DNA of 28,684 nt, taken from NCBI GenBank assembly GCA_045603485.1, contig JAZUMF010000035.1, positions 1-28,684 of the forward strand, in the 5' to 3' direction. Below, piece by piece: positions 1 to 8,133 of the stretch; the stretch's first letter is position 1; every line of letters starts with the position of its first letter. The translations under genes were made by a program, and so were the position numbers. Source of the DNA: RGIG5952 sp045603485. Lineage in GTDB: Bacteria; Verrucomicrobiota; Kiritimatiellia; RFP12; JAAYLN01. The notes beneath the pieces were generated by a model. That model saw only the letters and a program-made list of their open reading frames with translations. It had not been told where the DNA came from and did no database searches.

Positions 1-1
1 T

Positions 2-517
2 TTCAAGTTCTGGGAATACAGAAAGTTCCCTGCAACGAACGAAGTCTTAAAACTCGACCTTGAAATGCTCGATTGGTGTCCGCCATACGGCAAGGGGCGT
101 CACGACGATTTGCACATGGTTTTCGACGGATGGCGCAACCCCAAAGACTGGTATGATTTCCATGAACACCTTTCAATCAGCTTCCCGAATTGCGTTGATG
201 GTTTCTATCGTCGGACGGCGGACATGACAAGCGGATTCCGCTACGACTATGCCGCTTCGACAAATGAGGTGTACAAGAACAAATTGGATTTCCGCTTTGC
301 CCGCGTCATGAATGGCGTCACGAATCGCGTATGTTTGGCAAAAGACGAGTATCTTGTCTATCGAGTCAGAACGCAGACAAATGAACTTGGGCAAGTGACC
401 CATGCGCACTACGGAAGAATCGGCGATGGCATAAGCCAGCAGATAGGGCTATCAATACGCTCTTGGTTCAACAAGAAAGACAACGACACGAATCTTGAAA
501 ACGCGCGGGCGTGGTAA
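2..517 (+). CDS. Unrecognised protein, 3' end only
   Basis: The reading frame is open from the first bases of the window, so this is the last 171 codons of a longer gene; the internal ATG at 65 is not a credible start. It ends with TAA. The visible part is rich in aromatic and charged residues (for example WCPPYGKGRHDD and FHEHLSISFPN) and has no membrane segment or repeat. The segment from about position 200 onward (YDYAASTNEVYKNKLDFRFARV) looks like a folded beta-rich domain, but I recognise no family. No gene follows it on the same strand for over 13 kb. A 9-bp hairpin with one mismatch at 563-584, lacking a T tract, could lie near its transcript end. Confidence 0.6.
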   Translation, partial: FKFWEYRKFPATNEVLKLDLEMLDWCPPYGKGRHDDLHMVFDGWRNPKDWYDFHEHLSISFPNCVDGFYRRTADMTSGFRYDYAASTNEVYKNKLDFRFARVMNGVTNRVCLAKDEYLVYRVRTQTNELGQVTHAHYGRIGDGISQQIGLSIRSWFNKKDNDTNLENARAW

Positions 518-642
518 TTAGGTTTAATGTTGGATTTGAGTTAATAATGTTGAGGGTGCGTTGCCCTGGCCGAGTGGCGAGGGCGTGGCCCGAAACAAAA
601 CAACTAAATAGGAATAGTGACGATGAAAGAGATAAACCTTAA

Positions 643-845
643 AGACAATTACACTTGACATAACAACCAAACCTTTCTATACTAACACAATAAATAGTCG
701 GTATTACAAAATCTCTGAGACTCTGTGCCGCTGTGTTAAGATTAAAACTACCGCTCGCATTTTGTTCCGCACTATAATCTCATTTTCAAAATACAATTCA
801 CTACATTCTTAAGAACAACGATTATAAACCTACAAATGGGGTTAT
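643..845 (+). repeat. Dispersed intergenic repeat, copy 1
   Basis: Positions 643-727 match 27372-27456 with about eight differences in 85 bases. After a gap, the match resumes around TTTTGTTCCGCAC and TAATCTCATTTT (copy 2: 27557-27584). Copy 1 lacks about 70 bases found in the middle of copy 2. The downstream palindrome that is well preserved in copy 2 is decayed here: the right arm near 810-845 pairs only partly. It is intergenic and non-coding. Confidence 0.75.
655..683 (+). promoter_or_regulatory. Consensus-like sigma-70 promoter inside repeat copy 1
   Basis: TTGACA at 655-660, exactly 17 bases, then TATACT at 678-683. The same arrangement is kept in repeat copy 2 despite changes inside the spacer. 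A transcript from here would run into the 3' end of the phosphoglycosyl transferase gene as antisense. Activity is inferred from sequence only. Confidence 0.5.
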
Positions 846-920
846 TATGCAAAGATGCGTGATTGTCTTTGCGGCTTTGTGTTAAAATATTTTCTAGCTC
901 AATAGAAGAGTTTTCAAGGG

Positions 921-1517
921 CTATTGGTTAAATTTTGACATCGTCTTGCCATCTTCTGTCGTGGCGCCTTTTCCATCTATGACGGAGGCAAATGTCTTCA
1001 AGACGATTTTCAAATCGAGCCAAAGCGAGGCGTGGTCAACATACCAAATGTCTAGCTTGAAGCGTTCTTCCCAGGTAATAGCGTTGCGACCATTGATTTG
1101 AGCCCATCCTGTAATTCCAGGCTTAACTTCGTGGCGTCTGGACTGCTCTTTGCTGTAGTGAGGCAAATACTCAACAAGAAGGGGACGCGGCCCGACAATT
1201 GACATCTCCCCACGCAATACATTTATCATCTGCGGAAGCTCATCTAGGCTGGTTTTCCGCAAAAAACGGCCAAGGGGAGTGATGCGCTCTTCATCCTCAC
1301 CATCACCATCGACCATCGTGCGAAGCTTTAGGATTGTAAAAACCTTACCGCCCTTCCCTGCTCTTTGCTGACGAAACAAGATGGGAGAGCCTAATTTAAT
1401 CTTTACTGCAAATGAAGCAATCAAAAGCAAAGGCACCCAAATCGGGGCTGTAACAATTACGGTCGCCAAATCACAGACTCGCTTTATCAATTGATAAAAT
1501 AGATTGATTAGGTTCAT
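921..1517 (-). CDS. Small monotopic phosphoglycosyl transferase (PglC/WcaJ C-terminal type)
   Basis: The 198-residue protein matches the bacterial sugar transferase family (Bac_transf). It transfers a phospho-sugar from a UDP-sugar to undecaprenyl phosphate at the inner membrane, the first step of glycan assembly on a lipid carrier. One hydrophobic segment lies at about residues 16-36 (the re-entrant helix of this family). It is followed by the GSPILFRQQRAG signature, KLRTM, the catalytic Asp-Glu pair (D92-E93 in SLDELPQ), IVGPRPLL and KPGITGWAQ. The size matches stand-alone PglC-like enzymes, not the long WbaP/WcaJ forms with extra N-terminal helices. It is last in the minus-strand operon, 15 bases after the membrane protein gene; its Shine-Dalgarno site is weak. 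The sugar substrate cannot be told from sequence. Confidence 0.9.
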   Translation of the reverse strand: MNLINLFYQLIKRVCDLATVIVTAPIWVPLLLIASFAVKIKLGSPILFRQQRAGKGGKVFTILKLRTMVDGDGEDEERITPLGRFLRKTSLDELPQMINVLRGEMSIVGPRPLLVEYLPHYSKEQSRRHEVKPGITGWAQINGRNAITWEERFKLDIWYVDHASLWLDLKIVLKTFASVIDGKGATTEDGKTMSKFNQ

Positions 1518-1532
1518 AATCTGGTAAGCTCT

Positions 1533-2489
1533 TTATTTTTTGCGGCAGATAAAAACGGCTCCGCCTACCAGTGAATAGATAATCGTCAAAAGCACCTCTG
1601 CCGCTGAAATCAGAGCGGCATAAGCGGCAGCCTCTGAATCGACAAACCCCATAGCGAGAATAAAAATCGTATACCCTAAATCGCGGAGGCCGAGCCCGAA
1701 AACCGACACTGGAATCATCTCAAGAAATGTCTTTATCGGGATAAATAAGAAAAAGACTCCAAGTGGCAGGGTAAGCCCAATGGACTTTGTTATCGCCCAT
1801 ACCGCCAAGATTAAATCGAATTGAAATATAAACGAAAGAGCCAATGCCGGGGAAATCACATTTCGCCGGGCTGCATAGCCACGCATTGCGTTACCTATTT
1901 GATCGGCAATCGCTGATGCTTTTTCACGAAGACGCTTAACTGGCAACAACCGCAAGCAAAACTGAAAAAAGCTGGCGTTGGCAAGAAAAACGGCAACGCT
2001 AAGAAGGGCTAAAATCGCTGCCGAGGACGGCAAATAAAACCACCATTGCCACTCCGTTACGAGGGGACGAGCAAGTAATGATGCAAAAAATCCGTAAATT
2101 GAAAGAGCAAAGAAACCGGTAATGCGGTCTGCTAAAATTGATGCTGCAACTCTAGCGTGGCATCCTGTCCTCGAGCCGATATCGGCAATTCGATAGGCAT
2201 CTCCGCCGATTGTCGATGGAAGAAAGAGATTAAAAAACGAAGCCGTTATATAACTGGCCCATAGGGATGGAATTGGTTGATCAAGGTTGTCAGACCTCAA
2301 AAAGAGTCGCCACTTAAATGCACTTACAATGGTATTTACGACCATAAGGAAAAATGCCAATGCAAGCCATGCTGGAGAGGCATTCCTGAGCTTTCCTAAA
2401 ATATCAGACAAATCGACCTTGGAATATAAAAGGCATATAAGGAGACCGCTTACTGCAATTTTGATAAATGTCTTTAAGTATTTACGCAT
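1533..2489 (-). CDS. LPG_synthase_TM (UPF0104/YbhN-like) integral membrane protein
   Basis: The 318-residue protein is hydrophobic throughout, with about eight predicted membrane spans. It resembles the flippase-like membrane domain of MprF/AglD relatives: an N-terminal helix followed by KVDLSDILGKL, then AFKWRLFL, then FFNLFLPSTIGGDAYRI, a pattern typical of this family. Family members move or help transfer lipid-linked molecules, but the exact substrate is rarely known. It has no soluble lysyl-transferase domain, so lysyl-phosphatidylglycerol synthesis is not implied. It sits 8 bases after the acyltransferase gene and 15 before the phosphoglycosyl transferase, so a role in handling lipid-linked glycan intermediates is plausible (inference). 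Confidence 0.85.
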   Translation of the reverse strand: MRKYLKTFIKIAVSGLLICLLYSKVDLSDILGKLRNASPAWLALAFFLMVVNTIVSAFKWRLFLRSDNLDQPIPSLWASYITASFFNLFLPSTIGGDAYRIADIGSRTGCHARVAASILADRITGFFALSIYGFFASLLARPLVTEWQWWFYLPSSAAILALLSVAVFLANASFFQFCLRLLPVKRLREKASAIADQIGNAMRGYAARRNVISPALALSFIFQFDLILAVWAITKSIGLTLPLGVFFLFIPIKTFLEMIPVSVFGLGLRDLGYTIFILAMGFVDSEAAAYAALISAAEVLLTIIYSLVGGAVFICRKK

Positions 2490-2497
2490 CTGAATGC

Positions 2498-3247
2498 CTA
2501 ATTATCCAAATTTCGTTTGCTAAAATTCTTTATAACCCTTGCTGGGACTCCTGCTACCAAGTCACCCTCGGCAACCGGTCTATTAACCAGGGCCGATGCG
2601 GCAATCAGGGCTCGATTGCCAACCTTTTGTGCCGAATCAAGGACTGTGACGCGGGCTCCGATCCAACAATCGTCACCGATAACCAAGGGCCCCTTTGTAT
2701 TCATTCCATTTTGCTCGCAATATGGATGCGGATCTAAAGGGTCATACTCGCCGCCGCTCAAAATGTAAGTGTAGGCACCGACCATACAGCCTTTACCGAT
2801 TGTAAGGCTGTTGTTGGAGTAAAGCGTAGAATTGGAAGATATATTTGCCTTCTCTAAAAGACGGATGTCGCCATTTTTGCAATAGAGCTTTGTAAAACGC
2901 CCTATGAAGACGCCATTATCGAGAGTTATGCCATGGTTATCATCGCCTTTGGCGTCAAGCATAACTCCATCATCTAAAACTACGCCATCTCCAAGGTCGA
3001 TCTTCGCCGCATGACGGAAGGAAAGGTCTGTACCAAAGACAACCTTCCTACCGCACGAACGAAACATGCAAGGATAAAAAATCCGTCGGAATGCCATACC
3101 CAAAGCCCCTGGCACTTTAGAAAATAAAAGCACTAGAAGCTCATTGCGGAGAACACGCCAAAAGGAGATTTTACCATGCGTGACCGCACAATATTTGCGC
3201 CACGCGCTCTCCTTGCTATTTCTGATATCTTTGGCCTTGCATCCCAT
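2498..3247 (-). CDS. Hexapeptide-repeat acyltransferase (WbbJ/maltose-acetyltransferase-like)
   Basis: The 249-residue protein has a left-handed beta-helix region from about residue 75 to 240, with imperfect hexapeptides such as IGKGCMVGA and IGDDCWIGARVTVL, ending in the family's closing motif (GDLVAGVPARVI). Such enzymes usually O- or N-acetylate sugars using acetyl-CoA. The first 60 or so residues are basic and amphipathic and could touch the membrane. The gene starts 9 bases after the upstream ATPase gene; the ATG lacks a clear Shine-Dalgarno site, suggesting translational coupling or a slightly different start. Its neighbours (LPG_synthase_TM protein, phosphoglycosyl transferase) point to glycan modification. 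The acceptor is unknown. Confidence 0.85.
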   Translation of the reverse strand: MGCKAKDIRNSKESAWRKYCAVTHGKISFWRVLRNELLVLLFSKVPGALGMAFRRIFYPCMFRSCGRKVVFGTDLSFRHAAKIDLGDGVVLDDGVMLDAKGDDNHGITLDNGVFIGRFTKLYCKNGDIRLLEKANISSNSTLYSNNSLTIGKGCMVGAYTYILSGGEYDPLDPHPYCEQNGMNTKGPLVIGDDCWIGARVTVLDSAQKVGNRALIAASALVNRPVAEGDLVAGVPARVIKNFSKRNLDN

Positions 3248-3256
3248 AGCGGCAAC

Positions 3257-4984
3257 TTAAGTATAGCGCAAGATTTCATCAACGGTGGTATATCCGTCAA
3301 GAATATTACGGACACCATCCTCACGCATAGTACGCATACCGAGCTCGCGCGCACGCTCACGAATGATCAGGGTGGGCTTCTTCTCGTTAATCATCTCGCG
3401 GATCTGTGGAGAAACGCGAAGGTACTCAAAGATGCCCTTTCGGCCCTTGTAGCCGGTATTGTTGCAGGTCTGACAGCCGCGTCCGTAATAGAAGCTGCGA
3501 TTGCCGACTTGATCGCGAGTCATTGAAAGGCGCTGCAATGTCTCATCGTCGGGCTGATATGGCGTCTTGCAGGAAGCGCAATTTGTACGGACAAGTCGCT
3601 GAGCCAAAACAGCCTCGAGAGTAGACGACACGAGATATGGAGCAACGCCCATATCGATAAGACGCGTCACTGCACCGGCCGCATCATTGGTATGGAGCGT
3701 GGAGAAAACCAAGTGACCGGTGAGCGATGCCTGAATGGCAATCTCGGCAGTCTCAAAGTCGCGAATTTCTCCAATCATCATTGTGTCGGGGTCCTGACGC
3801 AGGAAGGCGCGAAGAACGGCGGCAAAGGTATTACCGACGATCGGATTGATTGGCACCTGAATAATGCCGTCCATATCGTATTCAACAGGCTCTTCTGCGG
3901 TGAGGAGCTTTGAATCGGGCGTGTTGATCTTCTTCAGGCATGAATAAAGGGTCGTCGTCTTACCAGAACCTGTAGGGCCAGTAACGATAATGATACCGTT
4001 AGGCTTCTCAATATCGATAAGCATATCGTCGAGGATATCATCAGGAAGTCCGATATTATCAATATCAAGTGCGACAACATTACGGTCAAGAACACGAAGC
4101 ACGACAGACTCGCCAAACTGAGTAGGCAAGCATGAAACACGAAGGTCGACCTGATGGCCCGCTACCGTCAAAGGAATACGACCGTCTTGAGGAATACGAC
4201 GCTCTGAAATATTCAGATTGGCAAGAACCTTGACACGAGAAATAATAGGCACCGCGAGACGCTTTGGAGGAGGCTGCATTTCATAAAGAGCACCGTCAAC
4301 GCGGTAACGGATACGAAACTCTTTTTCAAATGGCTCGAAGTGAATATCCGAAGCTCTGTCCTTGACGGCCTGATAAAGAACAAGGTTGACAAAGCGAATA
4401 ACAGGCTCCGAACCCGCTTGCGCCTCGAGGTCCTTTTCGTCAATAGACCCTTCGGTCATCAATGACGGATCGGTAGTGACAACATCGTCGATATTAGAAA
4501 GCATATCCGACACTGTCGCACTGTCATCGCCGTACCAGTCGTTGACAAACTGCTCAATCTCATCCTTACGGGCAAGAACAAGACGGACATCCTTCGAAAG
4601 AACAAATGACAATTCGTCGGTGGCCGTTGGATCAATGACCGTATAGGTCGCCAAGGTAATCGAAGACTGCCCCACCTCAACAGGGACAATCATATGGGCG
4701 CGTGCAATTGCCGCAGGAATTGCATTACGGACATCCTGGCTTATCGATATATTGGCAAAGGAAATAATGTCGGTGCACATATATCCGGCCAACACTCCGA
4801 GCAAATCATCCTCGGTGATATAGCCGAGAGTTACAATCAATTCACGGATAGGCTTACCTGAATTATCATGCTCATCTTGAATCGAAAGCGCCTGCTCCTC
4901 ATCAATAATTCCATTAACAAGAGCCAAATCCAAAATGGCATCAAAACGCAAGACCGGATCTTCTTTCAGAGTATCGTCAGCCAT
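3257..4984 (-). CDS. Type IV pilus/type II secretion assembly ATPase (PilB/GspE family), paralogue 2
   Basis: The 575-residue protein has an N-terminal MshEN-like domain (about 10-150) and a GspE/PilB motor domain. Visible motifs: Walker A GPTGSGKTTT near 336, Walker B MMIGEIRD near 402, the His-box region LVFSTLHTND near 425, and a zinc-binding four-cysteine knob (C469, C472, C504, C507). This cytoplasmic hexamer powers pilin extension or pseudopilus assembly. The Asp box reads TAEEPVEY, with Glu where most relatives have Asp. The Arg and Gly positions typical of c-di-GMP-binding MshEN repeats are not evident. A good Shine-Dalgarno (AGGAG) precedes the ATG, 18 bases after pilT. It could serve either a pilus or a secretion system; no pilins or secretins lie nearby to decide. 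Confidence 0.9.
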   Translation of the reverse strand: MADDTLKEDPVLRFDAILDLALVNGIIDEEQALSIQDEHDNSGKPIRELIVTLGYITEDDLLGVLAGYMCTDIISFANISISQDVRNAIPAAIARAHMIVPVEVGQSSITLATYTVIDPTATDELSFVLSKDVRLVLARKDEIEQFVNDWYGDDSATVSDMLSNIDDVVTTDPSLMTEGSIDEKDLEAQAGSEPVIRFVNLVLYQAVKDRASDIHFEPFEKEFRIRYRVDGALYEMQPPPKRLAVPIISRVKVLANLNISERRIPQDGRIPLTVAGHQVDLRVSCLPTQFGESVVLRVLDRNVVALDIDNIGLPDDILDDMLIDIEKPNGIIIVTGPTGSGKTTTLYSCLKKINTPDSKLLTAEEPVEYDMDGIIQVPINPIVGNTFAAVLRAFLRQDPDTMMIGEIRDFETAEIAIQASLTGHLVFSTLHTNDAAGAVTRLIDMGVAPYLVSSTLEAVLAQRLVRTNCASCKTPYQPDDETLQRLSMTRDQVGNRSFYYGRGCQTCNNTGYKGRKGIFEYLRVSPQIREMINEKKPTLIIRERARELGMRTMREDGVRNILDGYTTVDEILRYT

Positions 4985-5002
4985 ATCTATTCGTCTCCTC
5001 TC

Positions 5003-6082
5003 CTAGCGTCCGCCGCCCTGCATCTCTTTAAGCTTCTGCACAAGAGTGTCAGGATCCTTTGACTTGGTAATAAGATCGTCGTAGGAAATGACGCCGGCAG
5101 TGTAAAGATTCAGCAGGTGAGTATCAAGCGAAATCATTCCGAACTTAGAACCGGTCTGAATATCCGAATCAATCATAAAGGTCTTATTGTCACGGATACG
5201 CGAACGGATTGACGGAGTTGAGAACATAATCTCAAATGCAGCTACGCGACCGGGCTTATCGATACGCTTAAGCAGAAGCTGCGAAATTACGGCATTAAGA
5301 CCAACCGAAAGCTGTGTACGAACCTGCGCCTGCTGCTCCGTTGGGAATGCGTCGACAATACGGTCAACCGTCGTAGATGCACCCGTGGTATGCAAAGTAG
5401 CGAAGACCAGGTGACCGGTTTCTGCAGCGGTAATAGCGGCCTGCATCGTCTCCAAATCACGCATTTCACCGATAAGGATAACATCGGGGTCCTGACGAAG
5501 GGCGCGACGGATAGCCTCGCTGAATGAAGGCACATCCGCACCGACTTCGCGCTGTGTGACAACACACTTCTTATGCTGATGGTAATATTCGATAGGATCC
5601 TCAACGGTAATCATATGGCAATCGCGCTCTTCATTGATAATGTTAAGCATCGATGCCAAGGTAGTTGACTTACCCGAACCGGTAGGGCCCGTCACAAGCA
5701 CAAGACCGCGCGGCTTAAAGAGCAACTCGCGAACCTGCTCTGGAAGGCCGATCTGCTGGAGAGTCAAAAGCTTGTTGGGAATCTGGCGGAGAACCATACC
5801 TGTGTTGCCGCGCTCCTTGAAGACACTCACACGGAAACGCGCCTGATCGCTGAAGGCGTATGCAAAGTCGCTGCCGCCACGCTTGTTGACATCGTCCATC
5901 TGAGCCTCGGAAGAAATCGAGCGGGCAAGCTCCTCGGTCTCAGCCGGGGTAAGTGCAGGGCAATCGAGAGGTGTAAGCGAACCGTGAATGCGAAGCATCG
6001 GAGGTACATTGACGCGAATGTGTAAATCTGAAGCTCCCTCGTCAACACAAAGCTGGAGCAATTCGTTCATATCAATTGTCAT
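5003..6082 (-). CDS. pilT: Twitching motility/pilus retraction ATPase PilT
   Basis: The 359-residue protein matches PilT in length and order: an N-terminal PAS-like region (GASDLHIRV, SDFAYAF, ARFRVSVF), Walker A GPTGSGKST near 132, Asp box TVEDPIEY near 159, Walker B LIGEMRD near 203 and the His box FATLHTTGA near 227. It lacks the zinc-binding cysteine knob of PilB, as expected. The C-terminal AIRNLIRE motif of classical PilT appears as SIRSRIRDNK near 291. PilT depolymerises pili to give twitching, DNA uptake and surface sensing. Its ATG overlaps the stop of the upstream pilB gene (TAATG), so the two are probably translationally coupled. Having pilT between two PilB-type genes favours a retractable type IV pilus. 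Confidence 0.95.
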   Translation of the reverse strand: MTIDMNELLQLCVDEGASDLHIRVNVPPMLRIHGSLTPLDCPALTPAETEELARSISSEAQMDDVNKRGGSDFAYAFSDQARFRVSVFKERGNTGMVLRQIPNKLLTLQQIGLPEQVRELLFKPRGLVLVTGPTGSGKSTTLASMLNIINEERDCHMITVEDPIEYYHQHKKCVVTQREVGADVPSFSEAIRRALRQDPDVILIGEMRDLETMQAAITAAETGHLVFATLHTTGASTTVDRIVDAFPTEQQAQVRTQLSVGLNAVISQLLLKRIDKPGRVAAFEIMFSTPSIRSRIRDNKTFMIDSDIQTGSKFGMISLDTHLLNLYTAGVISYDDLITKSKDPDTLVQKLKEMQGGGR

Positions 6083-7797
6083 TAGTTAGCATCTCCCATG
6101 GTTACACGCAATACCTCTTCAAGTGAAGTCATACCAGACGCGACTTTAAGCAGGCCGTCCTCGCGAAGAGAACGCATTCCCGCCTCGCGCGCAGCCGCAC
6201 GAAGCTCAAGCGCAGGACGCTGCTCAAAGATCATGCGCTGAATCTCGTCTGACATCGTGAAAATTTCAAAGATACCCTTTCGTCCCTTGTAGCCGGTATT
6301 AGAACAAATACCGCAACCCTTGCCATGATACATCTTCATATGGGCGACATCTTTAGCTCCTAGCTCGCCAAGCATCTTAAGCTCACGCTCGGTAGGAATC
6401 TTCTCCTCCTTGCATTCCTTGCAAATGCTGCGCACAAGACGCTGAGCCATAACAGCGCGGACAGCCGAGGCGACAAGATAAGGCTTAACGCCAATATCAA
6501 CAAGACGCGTAATAGCAGAGGGAGCGTCATTAGTGTGAAGGGTCGAGAAAACCAAGTGACCGGTGAGAGCCGCCTCCATAGCAATGTCGGCAGTCTCGCT
6601 ATCACGAATTTCACCAATCATCACAATATTTGGTGCCTGACGCAAGATTGAACGCAACGCCGATGAAAAGTCAAGGCCGACATCGCGGTTCACCTGCACC
6701 TGATTTACACCCGTCATCTGATATTCGACAGGATCCTCAACGGTGATAATCTTACGGTTAGGCGTATTCATCTGACCCAAGCAAGCGTAAAGCGTAGTCG
6801 TTTTACCTGAACCGGTAGGACCGGTCACAAGCAAAACACCATCAGACAAGCCCAAAAGCTGCTCAAACTTCTGCTGGTCATCCGACAAGAAGCCAAGCTC
6901 AGGGAGACCGAGAGCGAGATTCTGCTTATCGAGAATACGCATGACGATAGATTCACCGTGATTGGTAGGAACTGAAGAAACACGAAGGTCCAAATCGCGT
7001 CCCTTTACATTAACCTGGATACGACCGTCCTGAGGAATACGCTTCTCGGAAATCTTCATACCGGCCTGAATCTTTACACGCTGAATAATTGCAGGCTGCA
7101 AACGCTTCGGCGGAGGATCCATATCCTGCAATGCGCCATCAATACGGTAGCGGATGCGGAAACGATTCTCCAGCGGCTCAAGGTGAATATCCGAAGCCCT
7201 ACGCTTAAAGGCCTCCATAATGATAAGCGAAACAAGCTTGATAACAGGAGCATCAGAATCTGACGCGTCTGAAACGCCAAGCTGATCCTCAATTTCACTG
7301 CCGCGCGAAGAAATGTCGACATTCTTATCGTTAAGCTCACCAAGAAGCGAACCGATTGTCGTACCGCCTGGATAAAGAGTTTCAAGAGCCTTGGCGATAT
7401 CCGCTCGAGAAGCAATAACACAAACTACATTGCACTTCAAAATAAAGCGAAGCCGGTCGACAACATCATAGTCAAGCGGATCCTTAACAGCTACAGTCAA
7501 AGTGTCGCCGTCCATAAGCAATGGCACCACGCCATATTTACGGGCATCGGCAACCGTAATAACAGAAGCCAAATCGGTATCCAATGCCTTCGCATCGATA
7601 TTAACAAAATCCATACCGAATTGCGCGGCAAGCATAGAAAGGAGATTCTCCTCGGAAAGCGCGCCATCGGCAAGCAATTGGTCAATAACCGTAGACCCGT
7701 CAACAGCAAGATTGGCACTTGCGGCATCAATCTGCTCCTGACTTACCATCCCCTGCTCCTGCAAAAGCTGCAGGACATAATCATCATTAGAGGTCAA
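6082..7797 (-). CDS. pilB: Type IV pilus assembly ATPase PilB/GspE family, paralogue 1
   Basis: The 571-residue protein is first in the operon. It has an N-terminal MshEN-like region (about 5-145) and a motor domain with Walker A GPTGSGKTTT near 326, a standard Asp box TVEDPVEY near 352, Walker B MIGEIRDS near 393, a His box STLHTNDAPS near 418, and zinc ligands C459, C462, C495 and C498. It powers pilus extension. The start is TTG: it lies 7 bases after a strong Shine-Dalgarno GGAAGGAG and gives the family-like N terminus MTSNDDYVLQLL. The symbol pilB is chosen for the operon with pilT; GspE cannot be ruled out. It resembles the 575-residue paralogue two genes on, suggesting an old duplication. 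Confidence 0.92.
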   Translation of the reverse strand: MTSNDDYVLQLLQEQGMVSQEQIDAASANLAVDGSTVIDQLLADGALSEENLLSMLAAQFGMDFVNIDAKALDTDLASVITVADARKYGVVPLLMDGDTLTVAVKDPLDYDVVDRLRFILKCNVVCVIASRADIAKALETLYPGGTTIGSLLGELNDKNVDISSRGSEIEDQLGVSDASDSDAPVIKLVSLIIMEAFKRRASDIHLEPLENRFRIRYRIDGALQDMDPPPKRLQPAIIQRVKIQAGMKISEKRIPQDGRIQVNVKGRDLDLRVSSVPTNHGESIVMRILDKQNLALGLPELGFLSDDQQKFEQLLGLSDGVLLVTGPTGSGKTTTLYACLGQMNTPNRKIITVEDPVEYQMTGVNQVQVNRDVGLDFSSALRSILRQAPNIVMIGEIRDSETADIAMEAALTGHLVFSTLHTNDAPSAITRLVDIGVKPYLVASAVRAVMAQRLVRSICKECKEEKIPTERELKMLGELGAKDVAHMKMYHGKGCGICSNTGYKGRKGIFEIFTMSDEIQRMIFEQRPALELRAAAREAGMRSLREDGLLKVASGMTSLEEVLRVTMGDAN

Positions 7798-7853
7798 AAA
7801 AGCGCTCCTTCCTATATCACAACAAAAGTAACATCGTCTAATACACTCTCCAA

Positions 7854-7882
7854 ATTATACCGAATCAATATGTTATTTGCAA
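7854..7882 (-). promoter_or_regulatory. Promoter of the pilB-pilT operon
   Basis: On the minus strand, TTGCAA (7877-7882), 17 bases, TATAAT (7854-7859). The predicted start near 7847 gives a leader of about 50 bases before the TTG start of pilB. One mismatch to consensus in the -35 box and ideal spacing make it strong on paper. Confidence 0.75.
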
Positions 7883-8133
7883 GTTAAATACCTAGACTTT
7901 TTACAGTTTGATGAATGCAATATAAACGGAATGAAATTGAAATGAACAAATAAGAACGGATGAAGGGGCATGGCACCAATGCCGCATAGGTTCGCACAAC
8001 CCGAACGAACCTACGCGATTAAGCCAAAGTGTAAGGTATCCAAGACCATGTTGTTATAAACATACAGCAACCTTAAACACGGGAAGTCTGCGATTACTTT
8101 TTTATGGGCCTGTCCCTTATGCAGATATATTAT
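7883..8133. other. Gene-free stretch with tandem hairpins
   Basis: No gene is visible between the pilB promoter and the terminator. It contains a 12-bp inverted repeat with one mismatch (arms 7983-7994 and 8006-8017, 11-base loop), directly preceded by a 5-bp GGCAT/ATGCC hairpin. At 8105-8116 lies GGGCCTGTCCC, whose complement resembles AAGGGGACAGGCC at 27905-27917. Neither hairpin is followed by a T tract, so these look like REP-type or degraded mobile palindromes rather than terminators. Confidence 0.45.

Larger units (their letters stand above)
518..920. other. Gene-free stretch with degenerate repeat
   Basis: No credible gene lies here. It holds a GC-rich hairpin at 563-584 just after the upstream gene, then from 643 the first copy of a repeat that recurs near 27372, including a consensus-like plus-strand promoter. 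Its end (about 868-892) contains the TTTGCGGCTTTGTG pattern, a variant of the CTCTGCG-type words seen in copy 2. On the minus strand, a weak inverted repeat (CAATAG/CTATTG, about 886-925) could help end the 921-7797 operon, but it has only a poor T tract. Confidence 0.6.

Noticed and set aside
563..584. Intrinsic terminator after the first gene
   Set aside because: The hairpin is GC-rich but has no following T tract on the plus strand.
7797..8133. Possible tRNA or riboswitch in the gap before pilB
   Set aside because: No cloverleaf, TTCGANTC-type arm or known riboswitch core was found; the hairpins do not fit a known class.
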